NCBI GenBank assembly: GCA_032622095.1
Contig: CP136068.1
Location: 8,657,314 to 8,721,313, forward strand
Length of the DNA stretch: 64,000 nt
Reading direction: 5' to 3'
Source: Siphonodentalium dalli
Lineage: Eukaryota > Mollusca > Scaphopoda > Gadilida > Siphonodentaliidae
Part shown: one piece after another, positions 20,916 to 32,574 of the stretch
Position numbering within the stretch: position 1 is the first letter of the stretch
How the letters are laid out: each line of letters starts with the position of its first letter
The notes under the pieces: generated by a model
What the model was told of the DNA's origin: nothing
What the model saw: the letters and a program-made list of their open reading frames with translations, nothing else
Database searches by the model: none
Position numbers and translations under genes: made by a program

Positions 20916-23900
20916 TATACTTCACATGTCTACCATATTATAAAACATACATATTCGATTGAAAACTCTTTCATCTCCAAAACACCACCTTACACATATA
21001 GGGACAGATACTGTCAGTCATATTAAATATGCTAAGCTTTCGAGAATTTATCAGTTTTTGTTGTACAATGTGCTACATAAAATGTGATAAACTTTCAAAG
21101 TGTAAATATAATTATGCTGCATCGGACATCCACCCGAGTTTGATTCATGTCTTTTAATCACGTGGTAGTTAAAGACATATTATGGAATATTTCGGTTGTG
21201 TGAAACTGATAAGTTACTATTCAGGCGCTATGCCAACTGGGGGAATGGAGCATTCTACTGACATCGTCGAAATTCTCAAAGAGATCGACCATACCACTCC
21301 ATAGAAAACATCGTCTGAACTATTCGCAATTGTAAATATTTACATCTCGATTCGGGACGCAAATATCTGCGACAAACCAACGCAAATTAATTTTGCCATC
21401 GAAATTCATTGCATTTAATTAATATATAAGAATGACAGTGTGTGTTGTAAATTTGGATTAATATTTAGTAAAAATAACTACTTTGAGCAAGATTATTCTC
21501 CATTTCTATTGTATCACCCTACCGGAGTGTTTCACATCACTTTAATAACTTGTAAAGATGTACACACACATCACTCGTGCACAAGAGAGTGTAAATTGGA
21601 GTGTTCTAATTAGTTAAAATTTATGGTTCAAAGTTTTAATTGTTCGATTAAAATTAGTTAAAATAAAGTAGTTAACACATTTGCAGGAAGGAATGCCGTT
21701 GTTGTTGCATCTGGAATTTTCGGGGAGCCATCACCACCAAACCTGCAAAAGAGCATATGTTTGTGGTCCCAATTTTTCGACAAAAAATGTCTTGCAAGCG
21801 CAGATCACAGATGTCAGGGGAGATAAATCGGGCTAATTTCCCGTAACCAATAACACCTTCACTGAATACGAAACTCCTGTTGCGTATCCAAATTTTCAAC
21901 TTTTTTGAGAACTTTCCCAGTTTCGTAAAATATTTAAACATTCAAACCAGTAATGACACATTTAACACAGGCTACACTGGCTGTTATGCCCCCCAGATAC
22001 TTATTTTGTTAGACCCCATACAACCCGTGGAATCGTGTACTGCTATCTTAACTGTTATATTTACACTAGACCTAATACAAATGGTCGTCGAACGCATGCT
22101 TAACAGTTATATGTACTTGATCATTTTAGCATGAAACTGCAATAGCGAATTCGTCACAAAAAGTTATGTCTGAAAACATAACAGTGCAAATTGTTCAAAA
22201 AGCGTAAGGTTTTCATCTTTGATATTCGACAACACATAGTATGTTTTTTTATGGTGCCCACATCAGAATGAGCAAGCGCGGGGGGGGGGGTGCCAGTGTC
22301 TTGGGCCCGCAAATAAGGTACCCTGCTTTGCTCACCGGAAACTTATATTCTGATAATGGTGAACAGACAGTCAAAGCAGTTTTAGTCAGTCCAAAATAAA
22401 AATAGTATAAATAATAGAGAACCCCCAATCTCATGAATTGCTTACACCATTGAGTCAACTTACAAAGCACAACATGTGCAACTTTAAATTCCACACACAA
22501 CTGACCTAAAAGTGCTTAACAATTCATCTGTTATATATAGGAATACACGCATTGGATGTCAAAAACTTCAAACCGAATTTCCCCCCAAAAAAGGAAAAGC
22601 CACATACACGTTTTAGCGTTTTAGATCAAGAAAACTGTTTTGTTGAAAATTTCTTGCAAATGGATAATACAGTTTAGTTTATTTGCATCTATCGTCGATT
22701 CGGACAGTAGGACGTTATCGGTTTTATCGTTGGAAGAATATTTGGCTCATTTAATCGGGAAATTACTCAATTGCACGTAGAAACCACCGCATCCCAGAAA
22801 TGCGATGACAAATGCGCGGTTATCGCGGTTAGAACTAGCTTCGCTTGACGGCGTAGGTTGTCATAATGCGTCGTGCACCGCACCAACTGAGGCACATGAG
22901 TTCCATGTTGTTTGTTTGTTTATTTATTTGAAAGTTATTGTCGTTTTAACCGCTAGACCATATCACGACTTTTTCAGTTATACGAGTGGAGGAACGTCCT
23001 CACATGGACCACACCACACTGCGCTATAAAACAGCGTGCAAAGGTTTACTTTGGTTCAATGAATGTTGCTTAGATATTCTACTCGATCTGGTGCACACGA
23101 AATGTGATTTTGATGCGAGATATGACCCACACTCATAAAAATAAATGCATTGTTCAAATGAAGTGGAGTGTCGCGACGACATGACTGGGGTTGCTTAATT
23201 GGTTTCTCGTTTTCGTCCGGAATCGCTAAACGAATTGCTGCTAATTACACAGGTGTGTATATATTACAGTTAATTTGGTGGATTTATCGACAGTAAATCC
23301 ACTAGGTCATAACGCTACGCAGTCAGGTTTATTTGCAGGGAAAACATAATTGAAGTTTCACTGTTTATTATGCCTTAGCCATAAGATAATATGTAACATA
23401 AGCGCATTAGTACGTTAGGGTACGTTCATACACTGGCAAAATTGCACTGCAAATTGCCCGATTGTCGTTTTGTTAGCTGGCATTTTTGCGGCTGCCGACC
23501 ATCTCGTGCTCCTTCGTGGCTGGCTGACAACAATCAGCGATGATTTGTGATAACGGCGTGTACCTCATTGTCGGTGACCACAAAACGAGGCCACTAACAA
23601 TAATTGCTAGTGTCCACGTTATCATTGCTACGAATTGTGTATCGGTGGGGCATTGCCAGAACAGTTTGTTCTAATCGATTGTCATACAAACGTAAGTATA
23701 CATGTACATGTACACGCTTCTACGTTATACGCAAGATAGTCCCGACAGTGGTAGTTCTCAGGTTGGAAATATGGGAGCTAGGGAAAGGGGGCTAACAAAA
23801 TGGACACAAACAGTGTCGCCAACTTCACCAAACGCATATAAGATTTTTGGAGACATGGACTCAGTATGAGTATTCGTTGTTTCAAATGTGCCTAATTCAG

Positions 23901-25170
23901 TGAACTTTAACAATTTCTCATTTATTATCGAAATTGCCACCTATCGATCGGAATGGCACATTAAGAGGTCCAGATTTTCGCCCATGTAGGGGATGGAACC
24001 CGTGCCAACCTCGCCTAGCCCAGACTGCAGTGATCGCATCCACTGTATTGACGTAACATAGTTGTTTTAAAAGTGACGTTGCTTGTTTCATGCATGGTGT
24101 GGGTTTTAGCAGTATAGTGATACTGGTTTGTGTTTGGCATTGATAAAGCATAAATATACATGTAACAACTATTCAGTCAATTATTATGTATATATGTATA
24201 TATAGGCTAGTATTACGTAAACTTAGTACTGACATGAAGCATAAACAATACAATCTAACTCGAATGGCCAACGCCGAATAGCCCAGTTAGTTAATATATT
24301 TGAGCATTCTCAAGTATTTTCATAAACCTATTTCAATCAAGGCAATACTTTACCACCAGGAACGTGTGTCAGTGGTGGATACCGAAAGTACAACAGTTGG
24401 ACAGTTCATGTCTGACACAACATTAGTTGGAAATTTCCGATCAAAATAGTTTGCATTTTGTGCTGATAATTTGATATACCAAACATTGTAGTAAGCCTGA
24501 TATTAGTTGTTTTTAGACCGAAGGACCGAATTATTGTTACTGAGATATAGTATAATCGCTTGAGAATGATCAACTATAGGGGTGTTACGATGGGAATATC
24601 CAATAGTTGGACAGTTTTATAATACAGATTCAGATTAAATAATGTATAAGTATGTTACAAGGGGTACTTTTCATGCATGCAGTGGTAATTTTGTTGAGTG
24701 AATTGCCAATCATGAATATCAGGTTAGGAATTTCCATCGACATTTTTAATGCTTGTGGTACCAGTTAAAAAACAAAAATACAAGGCGGGTTGTAACGATT
24801 TTAAGAAACACTGTTGTTTTAACGGAATACATATCACATTTGAAGAACATAGCGGGGGGGGACTTATTATATGAGTTTACTGTAAACAAGTGAGAGTCGT
24901 AGCGTTCCTCTGAGAAGTCTCATTTCATTCAAACGACAGTTCCAGACAAATCAGAAGATTTTCGAGTCAGTGTGATTGATATCTATTCGCAATCTGGAGA
25001 GAAAACACACACATAACATATAGGCGTTTGAAACGAAATTGTTAGTTAGAACCCTAACTTATCCACAAAGCTTCCCAAACTGACCGTACAATATTTACGC
25101 GACTGAGAGTAACTAATCATTCCGTTGCTATTGAAAAGAGTATTAAAGACATAGGCAACCAAAGAACACA
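20916..25170. other. Long stretch with no recognised gene
   Basis: Unique-looking sequence. Noted items: a G run at about 22279-22288, a hairpin-rich patch 23415-23600 starting GGGTACGTTCATACACTGGC that resembles the start of some DNA-transposon ends but has no partner end, and a minus-strand GGGTTCCATCCC near 23992 loosely like a tRNA B box. CAACAGTTGGACAGTT and CAATAGTTGGACAGTT recur at 24393 and 24602. Open frames here lack motifs. Confidence 0.45.
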
Positions 25171-25172
25171 TC

Positions 25173-26189
25173 TTAACCATAAGCTGCTGTTTCCCCGAAG
25201 CATGGAAAAGGGCAAACATAATACCAATATTTAAAAATGGTGACCGACATGATCCAAATAACTATCGTCCCATCTCATTAATAGGTTGTGTTGGTAAAAT
25301 ACTAGAAAAGGTAGTCTTCAACAAAGTCTTTAATCATTTAAATATAAACAACATATTATACAAATACCAATCCGGTTTTATACCAGGTCACAGTACTGAA
25401 CAACAACTTATTGAAATATTTTCACAATATACACCACGCTGTAGACACTGAACAAAGCACGTGCGATGTTTTCTGTGACATCTCGAAAGCTTTTGACAAA
25501 GTATGGCAACAAGGTCTTTTACTTAAACTAAATCACTATGGAATAACAGACACTCTGCTAAAATGGTTCAGAAATTATCTCGAAGGGCGGCAGCAAAGGG
25601 TGCAAATAAATTCTAGCTTTGCAAAATATTCTCCAATAACGGCAGGGGTCGCCCAAGGGTCTGTGGTCGGCCCTTTGCTCTTTTTAATCCACATAAATGA
25701 TATTGCAGACAATATTATATCGCATGTTAGATTATACGCGGACGACACATGCCTCATAAATTCCGATACGGACATACAAAACTTTGAACAAAGTGTAAAT
25801 AAAGACATGGAAAACATAAAAAAGTGGGCGATACATGGCTAGTGAAATTCAATAATTCTAAAACAAAATTACTATTTTTTACAAGTTCACAAAGCCCTGA
25901 GAGACCGAACATAGTCTTTGATGGACTGCAACTCGAATATTCTAAACAACACACGCATCTAGGTGTGGAAATAGATGACGACTTAACATGGGACAGTTAT
26001 ATAGAAAATGTATGTACCAGAGCTTATGCTAAACTATCCCAACTACGAAGACTGAAGTATATTTTGAACCGCAAAACTCTTGAAATCCTCTATTTATCAC
26101 ACGTCCGTCCAATCATGGAACACGCGAGTAGTGTCTGGATAAGCACCAGATAAGTTACTTAACAAGAAATTCAATTAATTGAGGAAAAA
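25173..26189 (+). pseudogene. Jockey-type LINE ORF2, reverse transcriptase part
   Basis: Three frame segments together give most of the fingers/palm of a non-LTR reverse transcriptase. Frame 3 from 25173: CCFPEAWKRANIIPIFKNGD, NNYRPISLIGCVGKILEKV, GFIPGHSTEQQLIE. Frame 1 from about 25400: FCDISKAFDKVWQQGLLLKL, GVAQGSVVGPLLFLIHINDI, and the catalytic box YADDT. Frame 3 again from 25824: FNNSKTKLLFF, HLGVEIDDDLTWDSYI, SHVRPIMEHASSVW. The joins are single-base slips (an extra T near 25408, a lost G near 25833), and stops follow VWISTR, so it cannot be active. It would copy element RNA into DNA at a nicked target. The rest of the gene is at 30225-30952, beyond a 4-kb interruption. Clade inside the jockey/CR1 group is uncertain; no endonuclease domain is seen upstream, so the copy is 5'-truncated. 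Confidence 0.9.
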
Positions 26190-26509
26190 CACCCACTGTC
26201 CTGATTGGTATTGATAAGCTATTGGGGGGGGGGGTCTACCACTTCGCATGCAAAATAACACGAATGACACCAACAGCTTGATGTGAGAATAATCCACCAT
26301 ATATGGTAGATATTCAACCAGACTGTGCTTAAGTTTCTCAATTGGTGACTGATGTACATATACAGTACACACAAATAGTAATAACAATTAACGTTGTGAT
26401 TTTGAAATTAACCATGCTAGAATATTGACGGTAAGGTGGTATTAACTACTACGAGCATAATAATAGTAGTATTCTTTTATAATATATGTGGGCATGATGT
26501 ATGGAAATA

Positions 26510-26987
26510 TTAAAGGTACTCAATCCGATAAAACTCATCTCAATTACTATTTCAATGGCTTCGGGGGTCAAAAATATTTGATTCGAGTCGAGGAAGTCAC
26601 CCATCAAAGCTCAGATTTGTTAGATATCGATTTTAGAAATCTATTATTTTTCATTATCGGGAATTATTTCTGGCCCAGAAGACATTCAAAATTGCGTACC
26701 CTGATTATAGAGTTATCCATCCTTGTCTGTTTGAATAGAGTTTTGGCGTAAAATCTCGAGCAGGTTACCAAATTGACGGCAGTTATTAGTACTCATCTCG
26801 AGCAATTAACAAATTTCAAAAATCAATATCTAATAACTCTGAGCTTTGTTTGATGGTTTCCTCGACTCGAATCAAATATTTTTTACCCCCAAAGCCAAAG
26901 AAATAGTAATATAGGACCCTCTGATCGGATTGTTGTTGTTGGAATCTGTTGAGATGGGGACCCTCTTTTCGGATTGAGTACCTTTAA
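26510..26987. mobile_element. TTAA-flanked palindromic MITE (family T3)
   Basis: TTAA at 26510-26513 and 26984-26987. Ends are TTAAAGGTACTCAATCCGAT and the mirror CGGATTGAGTACCTTTAA. Arms of over 150 bp pair: TATTTGATTCGAGTCGAGGA with TCCTCGACTCGAATCAAATA, and CATCAAAGCTCAGA with TCTGAGCTTTGTTTGATG. The 87-codon frame over the left arm is not a gene. Probably piggyBac-mobilised by its TTAA duplication. Confidence 0.8.
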
Positions 26988-27044
26988 AGGACAAACCAAT
27001 AGTTACAATACAATTATAACTGTTTTTTAATTAAGAGCAAGAAG

Positions 27045-27480
27045 AGTTAATTGTGCTTTAGCACAATAAGGGATATTCCTTATTGCGCTTATAAGCTCAA
27101 TAAGGGAATCTCTATTGTGCTTAAGCGCAATAAGGGAATATTTAATTGCGCTTTAGCGCAATGAAGAATATTCAAATTTCGCTGATAAAGCCTAATAATG
27201 AATATCTTATTAAAGAATAATATATTATATATAGTACATAAACTCCTTATAATACAGATGGTGTAGTCCATCTCCATTCTCCATGGCACAATGGGTGGAA
27301 CAAATATAGGATTATTCTACTATTTGCAGAAGGGTGATCTAATGAGAGATATATTAATTGTGTTTAAGTGAAATGGGAAGTAATTGCGGTTAAGCATAAT
27401 AAGGAATGTCTTATTGCATTCTCATTGGGCTTAAGCGCAATTAGAGATTCCTTAAGTTATTGCGGGTAATCAAAATTGTC
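27045..27480. repeat. Short palindromic repeats (GCGCTTAAGCGC type)
   Basis: Irregularly spaced copies of TTGTGCTTTAGCACAATAAG, TTGTGCTTAAGCGCAATAAG, TTGCGCTTTAGCGCAATGAA and related. Each is a 12-16-bp palindrome, several followed by GGGAATAT or GGATATTCC. At least five units, degrading rightwards. Confidence 0.8.
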
Positions 27481-27835
27481 TATTAAATGTCAATTTTGAT
27501 TCCCATAGAGATCATCAATGATGTCTATGCGCAAGGGCGACGTGCCAATCTTCTCTATTGGGATTCCAATTGTTGGCTCATTAAATATGCACATATGCTT
27601 AAGATACAGTCGCGCATGAAGCGCGCTCCCGTAAGTCGGGTTTTGGATCCCAGTTAATGAAAATATTATTGAAATAATCGGTTTTCCCCAATAAACAACC
27701 ATATATTCAATATACATGTTTTGGAGCAGAATTAGGCAGTCCATATTGGACGCCATCATGGAATTTATTTTTTTTGGTTTAATTTTCACACATATTTATT
27801 AGTTATGTGGATGAAGTTCTAATTAAACCTCACAT

Positions 27836-28345
27836 CCTTATATTGGTTACAGTAATGCCCAAAGTAATTGACCACTTAACCACATCAGAATTATTGGTAA
27901 TTTTTCAGGATTTAAAATCCAGAAAAATTACCAATAATTATGCTGTGGTTAAGTGGTCAATTACTTTGGACATTACTGTACGAGGATTGAGTTATCATTA
28001 CACCTCAAATCCTTATATTGGTTACAGTAATGCCCAAAGTAATTGACCACTTAACCACAGCAGAATTATGGGTATTTTTTCAGCATTTAAAATCCTGACA
28101 AATTACCCATTATTATGATGTGGTTAAGTGGTCAATTACTTTGTACATTACTGTATGAGGATTGAGTTATCATTACACCTCAAATCCTTATATTGGTTAC
28201 AGTAATGCCCAAAGTAATTGACCACTTAACCACAGCAGAATTATGGGTATTTTTTCAGCATTTAAAATCCTGACAAATTACCAATAATTATGCTGTGGTT
28301 AAGTGGTCAATTACTTTGGACATTACTGTATGAGGATGGAGTTAA
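27836..28345. repeat. Tandem array of three ~175-bp palindromes
   Basis: Three units in direct tandem (about 27836-27995, 28012-28158, 28187-28335). Each unit is itself a palindrome: TTGGTTACAGTAATGCCCAA then AGTAATTGACCACTTAACCA, a short centre with TTTAAAATCC, then TGGTTAAGTGGTCAATTACT and GGACATTACTGTA. The units are separated by GAGTTATCATTACACCTCAA. Units 2 and 3 resemble each other more than unit 1. Non-coding, strongly hairpin-forming. Confidence 0.9.
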
Positions 28346-28975
28346 ACCTCACATGAGTGTGTTGGGGATTTGGACCTTGACTTGGGACCTTTTGTTTTTA
28401 ACGCGACAAATGCGCATACACCTTATACACAAATTTCTTATGTAACCAGAGTTTTTCTTGGATAAGATGAGTTTGAAGCCTGCTTACATTTCAAAATGTC
28501 GTCAGTTTTATATTGTCTGCAGCGGAAATTATCTATCTCTATAGATAGCACCAGGATTATATAGAAAGGAATAGCAATTGATATACGTATACGGTATACT
28601 ATAGTAATACCATAGACAAATAAGTACAAGTATCACATGATAAAATATTACGTAACGTGACTATACCGATGAAAGAAATAAATAAATTGGACCGGGATTT
28701 GAGGTTGGGTTGGTTATATGTTGATAATTGGATATGGAATTCATACCGATGAAACGATACAAATTAGTGGAGTGATAAAGACCAATATTGACATTTAGTC
28801 AGGCTACGCGGGAGAAAATAGGGGTTGATACGATAGACCGAAATAAATTTGTCGGGTGATAATGACCAATGTTGACCTATAAAGTAACGCGACTGTACTG
28901 TCGGATAATTATCAGGTGTAACCGGTCAAATATGAACTCTAGTGACCAATTTAGAACAGCTCAGAAAACATTGGC
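28346..28975. other. Stretch inside the composite insertion with no recognised feature
   Basis: AT-rich sequence. Loose repeats of GATGAAACGATACAAATTAG / GATAGACCGAAATAAATTTG and GTGATAATGACCAATGTTGA-type strings suggest decayed tandem units of about 95 bp, but I cannot define them well. Confidence 0.35.
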
Positions 28976-28984
28976 AGGGCCCTA

Positions 28985-29530
28985 AATTAAAATTTATTTA
29001 ACACCGCATTTGCCATTAAAATAGATTTATATCGATAAAACTGTCATTTTTCAAAATTTTAAGCTGAGACTTGGAGTGTGTGGGTGGGATACCTACATAT
29101 TCTTAAAATGACAGAGTACAGCACGTAATTATGTTTTAGATGGAAGAAATGAATTTTTTTCAATGATAAAAGTTAACATGGAATTTACCATTAACATCGA
29201 TTTATGTCGATAAAACTGTCTTTTTTCAAACCTTTAGGCTGAGACTTGGTGCATGTGCGTGGGATACATATATGTTCCTAAAATGACAGAGTCCATCGCG
29301 TAATTATGTTTTAGATGGAAGAAATTGAATTTTTTTCGATGATAAATTTTAACATGGAATTGTCCAATTCAAATCTATTTATGTCGATAAAACTGTTATT
29401 TTTCAAAAATTTAAGCTGAGACTAGGTGTTTCTGCGTGGAATACCTATATATTCCGAAAACGGCAGGGTTAAGCACGTAATTATCTTTTAGGTGGAAGAA
29501 ATTGATTTGTTTCGATGATAAAAATCCAGC
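28985..29530. repeat. Three tandem units of about 178 bp
   Basis: Direct units are marked by ATCGATAAAACTGTCATTTT (29029), TCGATAAAACTGTCTTTTTT (29208) and TCGATAAAACTGTTATTTTT (29383). Each also has AAGCTGAGACTTGG or AGGCTGAGACTTGG, GTGGGATACCTA or similar, CACGTAATTATGTTTTAGAT or similar, and GAAGAAATTGA. A short satellite-like array. Confidence 0.85.
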
Positions 29531-30224
29531 GTAAAATAATCGCCAATGGAGGCTTCGCTTCGCATGGTTGGCAATTATCACGATACACAGGGAACACTTT
29601 GACGTTCGTACTCATATTTCACCAATTTTTGTACCTGGCTTTCCAATCCTAAGTTTCAAGGGGAAATGTCTAATTTTACTCTATTTGTCGTTATATACAT
29701 ATTATACATATTTATCACACCATTTATTATTCATTTTCATAAAAATAAAATAAAAAGCCGAAGATGACATGTTTAAACTGTTTGAAGCACGAATTTGGCG
29801 ATAACTTATCAGAGTACGTTATACTTGTGATAGTTACGTTACGCACACGTGTTCCAATATCCTATTGCGATAATCGCTTAACCCTTCAGTTTTCAACGGC
29901 ATTTCAATTGGTTGAAATTAAAATTTCTCAAGTTCCAGCTCAACACGAATCTAGTGACCTAATTGGTAGAAATACTTTAGCAGTAATTCTTAGTTTTATA
30001 AGTCATAACTCTAATTTTATTGACGATACGAGCTCAACATCATAATATGTCACTGTTTATGGCGGTGTTATCCAAACGTGTGCTTTGATAATGGTTATAA
30101 TTTTATTTTGCGATCAAACGTCAGTGCAGAAACGCATAGGCACTAGTTCAATTCAGCAGAAACGCATAAGTCCTACGATTATAGTACACCCACTGAACGC
30201 GCTTCGCGCGTTGGTCAGTGGGTG

Positions 30225-30952
30225 AAAAAACTTGATGATGTAGAATACGAGGCTGCCCGAATAATAAGTGGCTGCACGAGATCAGTATCCCACAAACGTC
30301 TACTAACCGAACTGTGTTTAGAAACACTCTCAGTTAGAAGGCAATTAAAGCGTTTTTCACTTTTTCATATCATTGTCAATCACAAAGTGCCCAAATATTT
30401 AGTCGACTTATTCCCCAAAAAATGTCTGACATAAGTGATCATGATACGAGATTTGCGTCAAACTTTATCCATTTTAAACCCAATTCCAAACGAATGGAGT
30501 CTACATTCATGCCAACGTGTGTAAAAAACTGGAATGCAACCAATATTGAGACTCGAGATCTCCGCCACCTTTGTTATGTAAACAAAATTAAACCTATAAC
30601 ACCCAAACCACCAAAGTACTATACTGTCGGAAAGCGGACTGAAAACATATTTCACTGTAGATTACGAGGTGAATGTAGCAACTTGCTATCCGATAAGGTT
30701 CTAAATCACATTGCAAATTCAAAAGACTGCACCTGTGGAAACGGTGAAGAAAATGCCTTTCATTATTTCTTTGATTGCCACCTACATTCAATCCCAAGAA
30801 CTCGTCTATTGAATAAATTACTTCCTTACAACATTTATTCATTAAAGATTTTGTTTTTTGGAGTTCCTGAACTTCCTTATTGTGCCAACTTGAAAAATTT
30901 CTTAGCTGTACAGTCATTCATACGCGAGACAAATCAGGATTCTTTTGACTAA
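30225..30952 (+). pseudogene. Jockey-type LINE ORF2, C-terminal part
   Basis: Continuation of the reverse transcriptase gene. Frame 3 (30225-30434): DDVEYEAARIISGCTRSVSH, LLTELCLETLSVRRQLKRF, VPKYLVDLFP. Frame 2 (30422-30952): SDISDHDTRFASNFIHFKPN, then a terminal Cys/His module CTCGNGEENAFHYFFDC with RTRLLNKLL, and stop TAA at 30950-30952. The join is a one-base slip in an A run near 30420. The C-terminal CxCG...EN..H(x3)F.C motif is common in animal LINEs of the jockey/Nimb type. The frame agrees with the 25173-26189 part, so both belong to one copy interrupted later. Confidence 0.85.
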
Positions 30953-31292
30953 CTCTGCTAAATAATGATACGTACAAGCCAGCAAGCGAAACAAAGAAAC
31001 AAAGAAACAAAGAAATCCGACTTTAAATCAAACACTTATACAAACTTATGACAAACTCGGGGGTGGGGGTGACCGGTGATATGTATATATGTTCAACTTG
31101 TTTTTGCTAGTCATGTTGCTTTGCCATTACTAATTATTTTATTTTTCAGTGTAATAACATATGGGAGAGGGGGTTACCCATAAGTGAGTCAGCCCTTGTC
31201 CTCCAATCCCATTGTCTGTATAAACAATGTATATGTCATATATAATGTGTTACATAAATTAGACAAATAAATATGTTTAAACTAAACCATAA
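30953..31292 (+). mobile_element. LINE 3' untranslated region and end
   Basis: Follows the ORF2 stop. It contains CAAAGAAACAAAGAAACAAA near 30990 and ends around GACAAATAAATATGTTTAAAC, an AATAAA-bearing tail of the kind found at jockey-type 3' ends. The exact end is uncertain because no clear target duplication is visible and the 5' end is missing. Confidence 0.55.
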
Positions 31293-31328
31293 TATGAAGA
31301 CAATGTCATCGAAGATGAAATACAATTA

Positions 31329-31901
31329 TTAAAGGGGTACTGTACGCCATTTTCAATAAATTCCAGTTAATAATAACGATCTACTATCGATAACATATAG
31401 AAAAATAAGTAATTTGAGTCGAAGATGTATTCTGTAAACGATCAGGTTAATAGATAATCTTAAAATCAAAGTTAATAATTTTATTTAAATTTAATTTATG
31501 GCTGTAGCCATAAATTAAATTACGAATTTCCGTGTACAAGACGTAATCCAATTAATTGACGTATAGTGGATTGGGCAACACGTGGCAAACACGATCGTGT
31601 TATAATATATGTTGATACGGGGCGTAAGTCCAAACCACTCACTGACGAGTGACCATACAATAACTTAAATGAGTATGTTGGACTAGTATGCATATAATAT
31701 AACATGTATTTGATACATTTGCTTGAAAACTGTACACAAATTACTCGACAACGAAAATTTGTATTTTCGCATTCCGGCTAATCTTCCATCCGTAACATTA
31801 CTTCGTACTCAACAAACTTTCAAATAATGGAAATCTGGTTACCTTATTCTACGACTCAGATACTATATAAACCAAAAACATTTGAGTACAGTATCCCTTA
31901 A
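31329..31901 (+). mobile_element. TTAA-flanked MITE (family T1b), intact copy
   Basis: TTAA at 31329-31332 and 31898-31901. Ends are TTAAAGGGGTACTGTACGCC and GAGTACAGTATCCCTTAA. Intact reference for the two nested copies at 11319-12492. Internal landmarks are ATTTGAGTCGAAGATGTATT, CCATAAATTAAATTACGAAT, GTGTACAAGACGTAATCC and CATCCGTAACATTACTTCGT. Non-coding. Confidence 0.85.
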
Positions 31902-32158
31902 TCGATTGCCACATTATTTCCCGCAACGAAGCGAATTACTAAAACGAAGGGAAGGAAGTTTTATTAATGATCGATCGACTGATGAATATAGATGAGACCA
32001 ACTGAAACATATATTAGATAGTGACGTCTCACACCACATTGCGTGAAATATTGTAACGTAATCAACAGGTTTTTCGAGTGTAGATCGAAATTACGTAGAT
32101 AGTAAACAAAGTGATTAATCTCGAAAGCAGAAGATAATTATGTAAACATTTATTTCAG

Positions 32159-32314
32159 AAGAATTTATTGCTGCTGTGAGTCATGATGAATGTGTGTGTG
32201 ACGATAGTGTTTACCGTGTTGCTGGTATTGGTGATATGCCATAGTCACGCCGACGCTGAAAACGTCAAAGAACGGAGGGCAGTTGAGAGTCAATGGCGTC
32301 GAAATTTATTGCAT
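32159..32314 (+). CDS. Putative first coding exon of a secreted peptide
   Basis: A splice acceptor TTTATTTCAG ends at 32158 and a strong donor GTGAGT begins at 32315. Inside, an upstream in-frame TGA (32177-32179) precedes ATGATG at 32183, so the start is well defined. The 44 codons end exactly in phase 0. Residues 1-25 form a classic signal peptide: a short N-region, then VTIVFTVLLVLVICHSHADA with a likely cut after Ala25. The mature start is polar and charged: ENVKERRAVESQWRRNLLH, with basic pairs at RR(31-32) and RR(39-40). This fits a prepropeptide such as a neuropeptide, growth factor or defence peptide, but I do not recognise the family and could not find the next exon; a 1.6-kb transposon sits in the presumed intron. 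Exon evidence is good, function unknown. Confidence 0.5.
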
Positions 32315-32486
32315 GTGAGTTACCTTCGACTCACGTCTAGTCTAGTCCATGTGTTTATAAAATTTTAAATCTGAATAGCATATATTGCTTCTATATTGAT
32401 GTTATTCTAATATAATCATGCGGCATACTAAGAAACAGTCATTGAATTATACGGCAGCGAAGAACCGCCACATCATCTTTTGTTAC

Positions 32487-32574
32487 AAACTTGTTTAAAC
32501 AAGTTAACTAACTTGTTTAATCCAGTTAACTAACTTGTTTAATCAAGTTAGCTAACTTGATTAAACAAGTTAGT
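32487..32574. repeat. Left subterminal array of palindromic 22-mers
   Basis: Four units of AACTTGTTTAAACAAGTTAA / TTAATCAAGTTAGCTAAC type. Each contains a self-complementary core such as AACTTGTTTAAACAAGTT. Confidence 0.85.

Larger units (their letters stand above)
26190..30224. mobile_element. ~4-kb composite insertion splitting the LINE
   Basis: Begins CACCCACTG (26190-26198) and ends CAGTGGGTG (30216-30224), a 9-bp perfect inverted end. The right end is itself a hairpin, CACCCACTGAACGCGCTTCG...TCAGTGGGTG (30187-30224). Left flank GAAAAA and right flank AAAAAA could be a short target duplication, and removing the block puts EEK directly in frame with LDDVEYEAARIISG. Inside are a TTAA MITE, short GCGCTTAAGCGC-type repeats, three tandem palindromes and three ~178-bp tandem units. 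No transposase is recognised; a 93-codon frame at 29764-30045 has no motif. The class is unknown. Confidence 0.65.
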
